A stretch of 64,000 nt of DNA from Pelecanus crispus (taxonomy: Eukaryota > Chordata > Aves > Pelecaniformes > Pelecanidae): contig NC_134660.1 of assembly GCF_030463565.1 (NCBI RefSeq), positions 1,476,001 through 1,540,000 on the forward strand, read 5' to 3'. Under the pieces are notes generated by a model. That model saw only the letters and a program-made list of their open reading frames with translations. It had not been told where the DNA came from and made no database searches. Position 1 is the stretch's first letter, and every line of letters begins with the position of its first letter. Positions 1 to 13,700 of the stretch are shown in pieces. The position numbers and the translations under genes were made by a program.

Positions 1-2
1 AG

Positions 3-410
<408 letters not shown>

Positions 411-1875
411 CCCCTGGCACCCGCTCTGGCCAGCCTTTGTATAAAGATCTGAACTGTGGGTTTGAGCAAGAGGGAGAGAACGCAGCTCTGCTCGGTTGGG
501 AGCGTAGAGATGGCTGGAGAAGATGCCCTTTGAAGAGACCAGTATGGTTTCTGTGCCCTGCAGCTGCTCAACTGCTTTATGCAGCTTCATGCTGTGTACA
601 GATTCAAACCAGCCCGGCTCAATTTGGGGGGGGGTGGGGGGAAGGGCAGGGGGATCGTGGGGGTGCTGGAGAGAGAATTGGGGTGTTTGTTTCAAGGCTG
701 TCCATTTTGCAGCTTGTGGGAGCGGAAGCAAAGCCCCTTCCATGAAGGACTATCACTGGTGATGGGTGGGCTGGGATAAGGGAGTGCAGATGGATACTGC
801 TTATTCTTCAAAGACCATCTCAGCAACCCACAGCCTTCTTCCCAATAGTGTTAACTCTGCATTTTTACGGCGTAGCATGTGTGTAGATTTTTTTTTTTTC
901 TTTTGCTATTTACTGGTGTATTGGTTTGGGGGGCTGGGGGGAGGGATGTGGGGAAATTGGTCTCTTGTTTAATTGGGGAGGGAGGGAGATGAGGTCTGGT
1001 GACAATGTTCCTGATCATTTCCAGATCTTTTTTAGAACCTGAATTCAGAAAAGGGAAAAAAAAAAGGGGGGGGGGCAGTGGGGAAAGAGCCCAGTATTGA
1101 TGACAGAACTACGGAGACAGGGACACTGACATGAGACTGAAACTGTGAATGTCCAAATCTCTGGAGCCAAGATCCTCAAAACCCTGCGAGCAATTTTTAA
1201 GGGGAGTAGGGGTGGGGGGGGGGTGGGGGGAGAGGGGAGACTTGTGAAAATGCAAACTTGTGATTCGTATTGTCCTGAAGCAGAACTGCCAGTTACTGAC
1301 ACATGCATTGTATGTGGGAGGGTGGGGTGCGGGGTGGGAATGGATTTTAACCCTCTAAAAGCCTTTCTACCCTTCTTTCCGTTACAAGGTGCTATTTCTC
1401 AAAATTGGGGGGGAAGAGAGACTTCTGACTACTTGTTCCTTTTCTCACCTGAATTTGACTGTCCAGCCAGCAGCATTGGGAACCCTGTAGTTGTGGGAGG
1501 GAGAGGAAATCAACAGCAGCACAAGAAAAAAAATCAACTCCCATAACAAGCGATTGTTTGTAGGAGGCCAGACGTTGGTGCTGGAGCAGGATGTGTTACC
1601 CTGAATCTTCTGAGGGTTGTTTTTTTTTTTTTTTAATCAGATTTATTACAAATACTGAACTATTTAATGTCTGGAGTCATGAGCCCCACCAGACTCCTGG
1701 CACCTCCTTGTAGGGTGGTATGTATCTAGACTTGCATTGTACAAACCTTTTTTTAAAAGCATGTGTTTAGGTTTCTGTGAAAACGTTGTTTAAATGTAAA
1801 GTACGTGTTTGGATTTTAACTTCATACCAAGCTCTGTCAGTTTTTTGTCTCAATAAAATTTTAGATTTATAATCC
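411..1875 (+). other. CBX1: CBX1 3' untranslated region with poly(A) signal
   Basis: No coding sequence follows the CBX1 stop. The region is T-rich with several G runs (for example 627-645, 1067-1077 and 1214-1228), as expected for a long 3'UTR. A canonical AATAAA lies at 1852-1857 and is followed by a T-rich downstream element, so cleavage is inferred near 1875. Confidence 0.75.
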
Positions 1876-1879
1876 TGAT

Positions 1880-4800
1880 TTTTTTCTTCTCTTCCTTGCT
1901 CCTTCCTCCAGCTCTTTGTGCATGAGATGAGTGACGAGGTGTAGAGCAGGTCACGGAGGGAATTTAGCCTGCGGTTGCGGTTCTCTCTGAGCAAGGTTAG
2001 CTCTGAGGCAGCCCGGGTTAGCCGGTGACTCCGATCTGGGTGTCAACAGCAGCAGCAGCAGCCTTGGAGCAGCTGACAGCAGGTTCTGATTTATGTTGAC
2101 TTCCACCTGGAGAAGAGAAGTGTCGTAGAGGTTAGTGTCTAGAGGCCTGAGTCAAGTCTCGCCCCTGGAGACAAGAGGACTAGCTGTGATTCGGGACCTC
2201 GTCTGATGCCGCTTCAGCCGGGAGCGTGCGCTGCCTGCGTTCCTAGCCAGGATCCGGCGCCAGAGGTGGGGTAAGTGACCTTTACTTCAATTCTCTTCTG
2301 AACTCTTTGTCACTTCGCATTGACGGACGGGTTTTTGAAGCTCTGGCAATGGTTCTGGTGACTGTTTGGCTGAAGATGGAGGTGGCATCACTTGGGTCTT
2401 GGTATGGACTTGCTGAAGGCCACAAGCTCTGTGCGTGGAGGAGAGGAGACGCGTCCCCCTCTGCTCAGCCCAGCTGACGCTCCACGCAGTAGTATGGATG
2501 GCAGAGTGGGCTGAAGCGTTCCGGGAGGAGGATTGTGGTCCTGGCTCAGAGGTTTCCAGCATTTGCAGGGTGCAGGATAGAGCAGGGAGAGGCAGGGAGG
2601 TTTTGGGAGGTGTTCAGGGCTGAACAGGGTCTCCACCAGCCCCTCGCTGGTACTCAGGGCTGCAAAACTACGCAGCCAGTTGAAATCCAGGTTATTCGCA
2701 ACAGCGCAGCCTATACCCAGCGGGACGGTGAAATGTCTGCCCTGCCCCAGCAGCCAGCAGAAGCAGCAATTAAAGCTGTATTAATCACTAGAGATGGAAG
2801 GGGTAACGTCCACTTAATTGAACGTAAAGAAGGCTGCGGTTCCCCGGGGAGGCTCTGGGGCGATCGATCGCAGCAGGTAGCTGGAAGATGCGTGTTGCTC
2901 CATTCCGGGGGTGGGACTGCGGCCGCGCCGGGTACGTGGGGCTCCTGCCTGAGCTGCGGGCAGGGCGGGCAGGCACCAGGTCCCTGGGTACCGGCTGTCT
3001 CTGCCCGTGGCACTCTGTAAGCGGGGTGGGTCACCTCTCGAGAAACTGAGGCGCAGGAAAACAGTTGCACGACCCTCGTAATGTGCTCAGAGATCTGTGG
3101 GCGATGGTGGGGTGGTTTTCCCCGGGCTCACTGCTGCCCTGGGCTGCCAGAAGCAGGGCAGGGAAGGGCAGAGGCAGCTCCTCCGTCCCCCCGCGTCGCA
3201 GCAGAGGCCGGCAGAAACCAGGGTCTGTCCCGGGCAGCGAGCGCATCGGTGTGAGGCTGCCTGACTGCTGCGCTGAGGGCTCGGGCGGCAGCCGGACACT
3301 GGTGAAAAGGGCCGGCGAGCTGCGGCTCTCGCCGAGAGCAGAGGCACGAGAGGTGGCTAAGCGCTTCCTGCTTCGGAAAATGAAAGGTCTGTGCTTCACC
3401 TGGTTAGGGGCTGGGAAGCAGCCTGCGCCTCCGGCAGCGCAGCGTGGGGGTGAGGAGCTGGTTAAGCTCCCGTCTCACCTGCCCGTCCTCGCTACCCGCG
3501 AGAGGCCGGTGCCCAGCTGCCCTGCACGGGATCTGTCGGGCAGGGAGCCAGAGGGGAATGGATTTCATCTGGCTTGGGCTCAGCTTGGGCTTGCTGCTCT
3601 GAAGCCGTACCGGAGGCTGGGGAACGGCGCTTTGCTCGCCTCTAGCCTCCCGACCCAGAGACGGGGGTTTGCTCGTGTGTTTGTGCACGAGCGAGGGCAC
3701 ATGTGAGCGTCGAGTGGAGACATGGAAGTAAAAGGTCCTGTTCTGCGGGGGAGAGGCAGCAAAGGGAGACGGGAAAATGGGGTAGAGCGGAGCATCCTTC
3801 CCTCCTGCGTCCATGCGCTTGCTGACCTCTTCTCCAGTCGGGGAGGGGGCTGTGACCCCACGGGGAGGGCTGTAACCTTCTCCGGGGCGGGGGAAATCCT
3901 TGCAGGTTGTTTTTGCAAGCCTGTGTTACGTTGTAAAACAGCCCCTGAAGGAATATCTGAAATAAATACCCTAGAGCCCAGGAAGAGAGATGGGATGCAC
4001 CTCAGAGCGTGTATTTTAATGCTTCGTGTTCCCCTTGGCTGAGCTGTTGCCGTACGTAGAGCTGGCCTGGGCTCAAGTCCGGCAGCAGGAGGAGATGAAC
4101 TCTTCCAGGCCCATAAGGAGAGGTTTAATCCCCAGGAAAATTATATTTGCCCCATGGGAACCCCGGTGGAAGAGTGTCGGGGAGCAGAGCGGGGCCGGCA
4201 GCACGCTTTCGCCTTGCTTTTCTGGCTGTGTCTGGCCAAGGGAGGTGTCCGAGGCTGCTGGGCACAAGGGTTCGGTGCTCCCAAAGCGGTGTCTCAGGCA
4301 GGCGTCCCGGCTTTTAGGGATGGGCTCTGTTGAGTTAATACTTGATGTAGGGGTGCGGGAGCTGCTATGTAATAATGATGCCAGATGAGAAAAGACAGCG
4401 CCTACAAGCAGCAATGCCAATAAGGCGGTGGGCATTAAAGCCTTAGGGAGAGGCATCTGAAACTAAAAAAAACTCAGAGATGCGAGGGTGCTGAGCCACA
4501 GGGCAGGCATCTCAAAATACTTCCTTTACGTGCAGCGGTTCAGCACCAGCCCAGTCTCTTGCTGGTGCAGCAGGAGTTCCCGGGGCGGCTTTCCATCCCC
4601 TGCACATGGCATCTTCTGCAGGGCCTGGGCTCCTGCCTGGCCCAAGGAGGAGGGTTTTTTTTTGGCAGCAGCCTGGCTTCGGAGCAGCCTGTCCCCCTCC
4701 CCATGCTGCTGTCTGCCCAGCCGGGCTGCCTGCGCCAGCAGCTCTGCCTGCACTCCGGCAGCACGCAATCCCTCGCACAAAAGAGCAGCAAAGTCAGGGC

Positions 4801-5820
4801 CTGCCCTTGAGCCCAGCTGGATGCGACCCGAGCTCTGCCGAGCCCTGCCTGGGCAACGGGGCTGCAAACGGGGCCGGAGCCAGCACCGGCAGCTGCCCAC
4901 AGCCAAACCTTCCCACCGCCACCAGCCCAAGCAGGCAGCGCAGTGGGGACAGCCACGGTGCAGGGAAAAGCTGAGCCCAGGGCGGGGGTCAGCAATGCGT
5001 CTCGAAACGCTTATCCCTCCAGTTATCCCTGCAGGCACGCAGGCGAAGGGCTTGCTCTCGCCGGGCCTGCCCGGGCCTCGTCCCGCAGGGAGGGGGACGG
5101 GGCAGGAGCCAGCCTGCAGATCCTGATATAAATACACTCGTGATCGAATAAACTTTGGCTCCGTAACCAACGCTACAGCCGAAACCTGTGGGGAAGGTGG
5201 AGCTTGTGTAACAGCAACAGCAGCGCTGGCTGGAGCCGCGAGAGGGAAGGGAGGTTTCGAGCCGCGCCGATGCCATTTGCTCGCCCAGCAGGAAAGCAGG
5301 ACACCGCGCTCCAGGAGCGGGATGAGGCTGGGCCAAGGCCGCTGGGCCACGTGCTGCGCCCAGCCCCAGCCCTTGAACTGCAGCAGCAGCTTTGGTGGCT
5401 TTGGCCGAGGGACCCATGACTTGCTCCACACAGCTGCAAATTTAACCAGAAACACATTTTTCCTCAGCTTGCTTTAAGAAGATATTGCTGTGGAGTAAGG
5501 GGAAGGGAGAAAAAAAAAAAAAAAAAGGCAAGCAGCTGAGCTGGAGCTGATGCTTTCCCACAAAGGCTGAGCCTTTCATTTTCCTCCCCTCCGAGGCTGT
5601 TACCTGCAGGCCTGGATGGCAGCGACTCCCGCCCCAGCCCAGCGCTAGAGGCAAACCCGACCCGCTCCAAGCACAGCACAAAAACCAGCCAGGAGCCACT
5701 GTGGGTGAGAAAGACATGCAAGAGGAGGCCCTTTCGTTACCCTGACAGGCTTCATATTTTACAAAAACAATAATAATTAAAAAAAAAAAAAGCATGAAAC
5801 AAATGCTCATACAGTGAATA
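1880..5820. other. Intergenic, CBX1 to NFE2L1 (tail to tail)
   Basis: There is no supportable gene here. Open frames are short, overlap on both strands and look like GC-rich noise. Isolated AATAAA motifs at about 3961 and 5149 (+) follow no recognisable exon. There is a short CAG run at about 2049-2062 and A-rich runs at 5511-5526 and 5779-5790. Confidence 0.6.
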
Positions 5821-7722
5821 AGCCGTTTTATTTTTGTCCTGTGCTCACACAATCTCTCTTCTTTCCCTGACAGGTCACAGATCATTTAAAATAAAGTTTC
5901 TAAGAGGAAAATAATTTAAAACATACGTGCAGGGCTCCCTTCCAACCTCCCCACACCCATCTCCACCACTTGTGCTTCGTCTCACGCGTAAGTAAAGCCG
6001 TTGAATCTCAGGAGTCCGGGATGGGAGAGCCCGCCGGGGTCTCAGCGAGCCCGTCTCGCGCCAGTCGGGGCCACAGCAACCGCGCCGAACGCCCCGCGAC
6101 GCGCTCCGAGATCCAACTACTTTCCCCATAGCCTGGAAAAGGTGCCCGTGGGCAGACATCTTCCCTCGCAGCAGTGCCGTGGGCCGCTCCAGGCCTCCCT
6201 CCTGCACAACCGGGTTTCCTTCCCTTGAGTTACCACCCCGAGTCTTCCCGCTGACACGCCGTCCTCACCCCGTATCACATGCACAGGACTGGCTAGGAAA
6301 AGCCTTTTTTTTTGTGTGGTTTTTTTTTTTGTTTTTTTAAGCTTTTTCAGTTGCTGGTAAAGTCAGTACACTCCCAGCTGTGCTATATTGTAAATACAGC
6401 TTCTAGGATCGTCTCCGTGGTGGAGACCGACAGTGATCAAGGCACTACCCCCACCCCCCTCCTGAAAAACAAAGGAAGTCAGACCAACACCTAGGGACAG
6501 AAGAGAATCCTATAATGTGATCACACGGTTACACTGAATCTTTATGGCAAAGAGAACATTTAGCAGCTTTGAACGTTTGGGCTTCTCCCTTTTACTCAAC
6601 ACAAGCACTCTAGACCCTATAGGGGAAAAAACACGGCTGAAGCCCTAAAAAAAAAAAAAAAAAAAATCAAAGCGTGGTTAAGAAACAGGAATCCTAACAG
6701 CTGTCTAATTTCTATAAGTGACAAGCCCACGTCCTGGGGTGGGAACCCTCCGCTCCCCTTGTGCTGTACGCCGGCCGGGGACCAGCCACCCTCCCCGCGC
6801 AGTTCCCCAGCCAGGCAGTGGGCGAAGACAGCGTTTGCATGCAGGCTGCTGCGTGTGCCGTCCCGGCTACCTCCCAGCACAGCGCTGGCTCGGTGGCAGT
6901 GACGTGCTCCAAGGGTGGCGGCGGGGGGGAAACGCGTATCGTGCTGGTTCTGTTAACCCTCCTCCAGATCCGCACCCGCCCCCCCCACCCGCTCCCAAAA
7001 CCCCCAAATCCTAAAGCTCTACGTGCCCCCCCACCCCGAGGCGTCACAGCTCCTCCACACGCACGGTAACGGTTCTCCCAGAGCCCCCCCGCTCTGCGCT
7101 TCCTCAGACTGGAAAGGGTTAATGGAAGTCACACCACTTGTGTTTCCATGTGTGCACTGGTCTGATTTAGGAAGGGATGTTGGTTAATCTGGAATTAAGT
7201 CAGATTGAATCACACACACCGATGTCAAAACTGGTTCAGGAAAAGGGGAAAAAAAAAAAAAACAAAAAAGAAAAGGAAAAAAAAGAAACCAGCTACCTGA
7301 AATCACAGAACTTTGGAAGTTCAGAAAAATGTCTCTCCTATAACTCGTTTTAAGTTCATTTGCTTAAATCTCTTTTCTTATTTAAAGCCAGTTCCTAACA
7401 GTAGTTTTTCCGCCTCTGCCAATCTCACCACCAGTGATGCCAGCTCGTTTCCTGCACTCAAAGGATTCCAGGTGTGGAAGGCGCCAGGCTCGCCAGTGCC
7501 GGGTCCGCTCCTCCCCGTCCCTCCCCGCAGGGAGCCCTCAAAACTCAGCCTGCAGGTCCCGCAGTCTCTCCCGTACACTGACCGGCAGCAGTCACGTTTT
7601 TTTTTTTTTGAGAAGATATATTGGATAAGAAGGCATGAAAGTTCCTCTAAGTACTTCCAGACTCAGCCCTTCTCCAGTTCTCACTTGAGCGAGTGTCCCA
7701 CTCCTCCCGCATCGCCGTCCCT
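5815..7722 (-). other. NFE2L1: NFE2L1 3' untranslated region
   Basis: This is the sequence downstream of the NFE2L1 stop on the minus strand. A poly(A) signal (AATAAA on the minus strand, TTTATT at 5827-5832 on the plus) gives a 3'UTR of about 1.9 kb. It contains several long A/T homopolymers (6309-6340, 6647-6666, 7249-7285, 7598-7609). No alternative coding exon is visible. Confidence 0.7.
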
Positions 7723-10700
7723 TCACTTCCTCCGGTCCTTCTGTTTCCGCTCCTGCCGCCGGGCCTGCTGGTCAGCCACGGCGCGAGGTATCAAAATGAC
7801 GCTGCCGTCGCTGGCGTACTGCAGGGCGTACTGGCTGGGGGAGTAGGGCTGGCCGTTCTCGTCCCGCAGCCGGCCGAACACTTCCTGGTAGAGGTTCTGC
7901 ACCTTTTGTTTCATCTGGCGGATGGATTTGAGGAATTCCACCTTCTCCCTGAGCAGTTTGGACTTGTCTCGTTGCAAGTCCTCGACGTCCCGTTCCAAGT
8001 TGAGGATGGTGTCCAGTTTCCTCTTGCGGCAGTTCTGGGCAGCCATCTTGTTCTTGCCTCGCCTCCTGATGTCCCGGATCAGGCTCAGCTGCGCCTCGCT
8101 GAGCTGGTACTTGGAGAGGAGCTCGTTGAACTCCTCCACGGGCAGGTTGATGATCTTGTCATTGGTGAAGGGGATCTTCATGGCTCTGGCTCGATGCTCG
8201 TCCCTGCTCATCTGCTTATCCAGGAACTCGGACGGCTTCTCCTTGCTGCTCTTCTTCCCGGCGCTGGGCAGTTTGGGCTCCTCAGGATCCAGGGCCCCCG
8301 GCGCCATGTTATAGGTGTGGTTGTGGCCAACGTGCTCCAGGTAAGGCAAGTAGTGGAGCTGCGACGGGTCCTGGTAGCTCATGCGGCAGAACTTGCTGTA
8401 CTCTGGCTGGTATCCAACCGCCCCTTCCGCTTCTTCAAAGTCCACGTTTTCAGAGTCTGAGCTGTAGCCAACAGCTCCTTCCTCAGAAAACGAGGAGGAG
8501 GAAGAGGATGAGGAGGAAGAGGACGACGAGGAGGAGGAGGAGGCTTCTGAGCTGCTCAGAGAAGCAGGACTGTGGCCGGAATCCAGAGAAAGACCCGAAT
8601 CGGAGTCAAACTCCTCTTCCAGCTGCGAGGCCTGCACCGGGTTGAAACCTTCTTCAATCGCCAAGTCCATCAAGCTGATCTCGTCAAGCATGGCTTCGTC
8701 TAGAAGACCGCCCAGCGGGTCCGGCAGCTCGGGGCCAGCCGTCTCGTTGACTGTGCTGTTCAGCTGCGGAGGGAAGAAGATGCCGCTCAAGTTGGTGGAG
8801 CCGAAGGTGGTGTTGAGGCCGGTGGAGTTGTCCGGCGCCAGCTGGAGCAGGGCCGAGCTGCCAGCCATGGAGGGGCTTTCGATTTCTGAGCTGAAGAGGG
8901 GGAAGTCCTGTGAGCAGCTACCCAGAGAGGCCTGATGCAGGCTGACATTCTGATTGATGGGAGTGTTCGGAGCGAGGCTGTAGTTAGAAGTCAGCAGGTC
9001 TCCGCTCGTGCCGTTGTACAGGGTTTCTGCGGTTGTGTTGTTCACTTCCATAGCCTGGAAGAGATGCGGAACAGCTTGGTAAATGAGCCGCGCTCCAGCC
9101 CTGCCTTTCCTCAGTGCCCTTCCCTCCCGGCCAAAAAGAGACAGGACAATGTTTCTGGATCCCGCGGAAGGAGCTCTCCGCCAGCTGCAGGAGGGTCTTA
9201 ACGGGCGGCACAGCGGCACCGCGCAGGCGAAAACCAAAGCAGCTGCGACCGACCCCAAACCACGATCGTCTGGGGCGCTCGGGTCCGCCATCGAACTTCA
9301 ATTCAACGGGAGAGCAACACGCGGGGGCAAACGCTTTCCCACAGCCCCGCCTCGAGCTCACCTGCATTTCCATGATAGACATGAGGTCCTGCCACTGCTG
9401 CTCCAGATCGAAAGGCGACTCGGTCTCTGTGAGGAGAGGAGACAGCAGGCTGGTCTGGATGCCCGCGGACCTGCTCTCGCCGGGCACGGCTTCGCTCAGG
9501 GTGGAGACATCCGCAGCTGGAAACTAACCACGTGAGGCAGAGTCAGTCCCCGGCTGATCAGCCGCGGCCAGGGAGCCAGCCATCCCGAATGCCCTTCCAC
9601 CTCCAGGCGGGCAATCGCTTCTCCTTTGTTCAAAGCAAACTGGTTGCAGTTATTCCTCCACAGTTCGCTATGAACCAATTAGAAGCAAAGCCAGAAGTCT
9701 TTAATTAATTGTGACCACCGCCCCCCTGCTAGTTTCGCAGGCACGATGCCTGGAGCCTCCTTAAGCAGGCTAACCCAATTTACTGCCGGTTCCGCGGTCT
9801 GGGCTAGGGGTACAAGAGGCACCGAAACCCCGGCGAGCGAGCGAAGGAGAACCGCCGCCGCCTCCGGATCTGCCGAGGGGCAGAAGCCGTCGCCCCATCC
9901 GCTCACCTCCGAATTCTCCCCGAAAGGGAAGGTGGCCTCCAGCAGCCTAAGGCACTCCTCCAGGGACAGGGCTGTCTGATCCTCCGCACCAGGCACCTGA
10001 TGTAAAACACAAGGAATCATAGCCCCAGGATTAGGGAGGTGGTGATGAGAAACGAGCTCCTTACAGCAGGGCTTTATTACAGCGCATCCAAAAAGAGCCA
10101 GAGGCCCCACCCAGTGCTTCACAGACTCCATCCTCCTGCTCCGGAGAGCGTCAGAGCGGCCCCCGAGCGTAGCGGGGAAAGGGAATGTGCTGCCTCCGCG
10201 CCCGGCGAGCCTCACCTACTGCCAGCGCAAGGACTCGGGCTAAGGCTGGAGGGGACTCTGCGCCTACCCGCGCCTCCGCCAGACAACCGAAAAGCACAGC
10301 GAGAACCAGCCGCCCTCGTCCTAGCGTCCTGCCGACGGTGACACGGCCATTACCCTGCCCGCCTCGCTGCGGCTCCCCAGCCCGGCAGGCAGCCTGCGCT
10401 TCCCCAGCATCAAATCCTTTCATCCAGCCGGGCAAACCCCCGTCCTGTGGCTCAGCGGATCCCCGGTGAAAGTCACGCGCAGCACCGCTCGCCCCGGCAG
10501 ACCCCTCGCCTCCCCTCCGCCTCGGCAGGTGCGCGGACCCCCGGCACGCTGCATCGCCACGGGCGCAGACCCCAGCCCGGCCGGCCCAGGGCTGTTACCT
10601 GCGCAGGGAAACTCTCCCCGGTTTCTCCATCAACTAGTAGGTTTCTATCCAAGATCTCACTCCCTCCGCTCCTCCAGCTGTCCCCGCGCTCCCTCCCATC

Positions 10701-13700
10701 GCTCAGCTCTTTGTCCACTTCGCTCTCTTTCTGACGGTGGCTGTAGTCAAAAATCTCTCGCCCAGCGCCGAGATCAATATCCTGTCTCCACAGGATGTCA
10801 ATCAAATCGATGTCCTGAAAGACAGACCAGATTTCCTTCAGCCCTGGGCAGGGTCCCCACCCACCGGCCCCTCCCGAGGGACCCCCACCCCACCCCGGCC
10901 TGACCCGCAGCCCACCCGCCGGGCACCCCGCTCCTCCGCCCGCCTTCCCTCGCCGGCCCGGGGCGGTTCTGCCTCCCGGGATCCCCGAGAGCGGCTCTGC
11001 GGGCTCTGCATGGCGGGTGAGGCCGGCCCTGCCCTCCCCGCCGCCCATGGCCGCCCGCCCGCCACCGGGAGAGGCGGCTGGGGCCGCCCGGGCCCTCGTC
11101 GCGGCGGTGGCTGCGCCGTGGCCGCCTTGCATCAGCCCGTGGTGCCATCCCGGCCATTTGCATAAGGGGTGGGGTGCGCCGGCAGGAAAATCCCCGCATT
11201 TCCACCCACCTGATGCAACTTGAGCCGCCGCCGCCGCCACCGGGCTGCCCGCAGCCCCCCCCCCCGCCCTCCCCAGGCACCCCCGCCGCCCTCCCCCGGC
11301 CGCCGAGCCTGCCCTGCGCCCCGGCCCCGCCCCGCAGCCCCCGCCTTGCCTCCCCCGGGTTCCCCCGCACCCTGCCCCGCCGCTGGGCCGGCAGCATCCC
11401 CGCAGCACAGGGGAGCGCCCGCCCTCCCGTCCCCGCAGCGGCCCCGGTACCTTTCTCATGTCCCCAGCTGCCGCCCGGGCCGCGGCGCACGCCGATCATG
11501 GTCCCCGGGGGAGGGGGAGGCGGCGGGGCGGGCTGGCCGGGGCGCGGCGCCGCGCACGCATCGCCGGCCGGGGCGGCTGGGGGAGCCGCGCTCCGCTCCG
11601 CCCCACCGGCCACAGGTGCCCGCGGCCCCGCTGCTGCGGCGGCAGGAGCCGCGCCACCTCCCCCCCCTCCTCCTCCTGCTCCTCCCCGCTCGGCTGGGCC
11701 GGGCTCGCCTGGGCTCGGCTCCCGCCCGCCCTGCCCGGGCCGGGCTGCGGCGCGCCCCGCCCGCCCCGCCCGCCCCGGTACCGTGGCTGCGGCGGCCGCC
11801 AAGCCCCGCCCCCGCCCCGCCGGGCTGCGGCGCCGCCGGGCCACGCCCCCCGTCCGCCAATGGCTCCTCAAGCCCCGCCCGGCGGCCGCCTCCTCCGCCA
11901 ATCCGCGCCACCGGGGGCAGCCGCTTCGACCAATCACCGCCGACGGGGGCCGTCGCCTCAACCAATGGGAGGCGGCGGAGCGGCCGCGCGGCGCCCACCG
12001 GGCCGCTCCCCCGCCCTGGCGCAGCGCGGCCGCCACCGCCCCCCCGCCCCCCCCCCCCCGGGCCCGGCCTCGCCCTGCACCGCGGCCCGGGCTCCCGGAG
12101 CCCCGCTGCGCTCCCCCGGGCAGCGAGCGAGGAAGAAAAGCGCAGGCGGCGGTGACCTTGGCTCCCTTCCCTCGGGGGAGACCCGGGCCCGGAGGGGGCG
12201 ATCCCCCCCGCCCCAACCCCGGTGGGGGCAAAGCCCCCGCTTGCTCCTCGCCCCTCCCAACGGGCGCGGCCCGCCCCGGGAGCGGGCGGTCAGCAGGGCC
12301 CTGGAGAGGCAGGGCCGAGGGGCAGGAGATTCCGCCCGCCCAGCCCCGTGCGCCCCGGGGGGGGTTTGGCAGCCGGGGCTGAGCACCCGCAGCTCATCAC
12401 ATGGCTGGCGGCCGCGTATTTTTATCCTCCTGTTGTGGAAACGGCACAGGGCAGCGGTGCCTCCCGCCTTCCCCACCCCCAATGCTGCAGAGGAAAGCGC
12501 TCGGGATTAAACCTAGCTCTGCCTTCAAGCTAACGAGGTGCAGGCACCCCCCCCCCCCCCGCCCCGAGATTAAAAAAACCCAAGAATAATAAGAAAAAAA
12601 ATTGAATTCCCCATTTTGGATGATCCCCGAGCTGTCCGCTGCAGCCCCCGCCCGAGCTGCAAAGCCCGAGAGCCCCGCACCGCTCCCAAGGGTGAGCTCC
12701 AGCTCCTAAAATTATTAATAACCGGCCGTATTCCCCGAGCAAGGTCGCACCCGGCCCACGCCGACCCGCGGGGAGTCGCGGTCTTTTAAGCGGTAGGGAA
12801 AGCGATGGAAAAATTTAAACCCCTAAAGCCCTCTGCGTAGCATCATCGTCCGCCTAAGGAGCGCGGGGTGGTGGCGGGGGGAAGGATGGGGCCCTGCAGG
12901 TGCCTTCCAGAGGCAGCATCTGCTGGGAGCTGCAGAGCTCACGCGATATTCCCGTCGGAAAGGCTGGGCGGCTGCTCAGCATTTACCAGGGAGTCAAGGT
13001 TTCAGACAAAGACACCAAAAAAAAAAATTAAAAAAAAAAAACAAAAAAAAACATGCCAAAAAAAAAAACCAAAACCAGCACCCCACTGGGGTAATGCTTT
13101 GAAATAAGACTCGGCGCTCCGAAGCGTCACACCGGCAGCAAGCACGGTCTTGCTGGCCCCGGGGGAAGAGAGGGCGGCGTGACGGCGTGACAGCGTGACG
13201 TGGGTGTGCGAGGCGGGCTCGGCGGACGGGATTTCCTGGCGCTGGGTGCCCGGGCGCTGTGCCCCCGGCAGCGCAGCACACCTTGCAGGTGCAGTAACGC
13301 CCTCCCCTCCTGCGCGAGCCAGGGGAAAAATAATAAATAAAAAAAAAAAGATGGAAAAATAGAGACCCGAGGAGGAGCGGGGATGCCTGAACAACCTGGG
13401 ATCGGGGAAGGTGCAGGCGCAGATCTCCCCACCCTTCCCCTAAAGGAGCGACGGGAGCGGAACTGCAGCGCAAGGAGCGTGCTTCCCACCCGGCATCGCC
13501 CAGACCGGCCGGGAATTTCACTCCCGGCAAGTCCAGCCCGAGCTGGCCGGCTTTGCGGCTGCACCCTGCACACGGGTGGCTCGCAGCAACGGCATCTAAC
13601 GCGGGACTGTGTTTTAAGACAGAAATAAACAGGCCTCTGGAAAACAGCAGCGTTATCAGCCTCTTGCCGCTCAAAGCTGCAGCATTTCTCCCTAAAATCT

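Noticed and set aside
2041-2065. CAG repeat as a coding polyglutamine tract
   Set aside because: Only four to five units, in no long frame, in intergenic DNA.
5140-5175. AATAAA at about 5149 as an end of a plus-strand gene
   Set aside because: No exon or 3'UTR-like sequence leads to it, and CBX1 already has a good signal at 1852.
10798-12231. 477-codon minus-strand frame through the NFE2L1 internal CpG island
   Set aside because: It is out of frame with exon 10599-10814 (ends GHRFD) and has Gly/Arg/Ala composition typical of CpG islands. Only its short 3' part is kept, as a uORF.
13015-13075. A-rich tracts as SINE or retrocopy tails
   Set aside because: No upstream element sequence, promoter boxes or target duplication accompany them.
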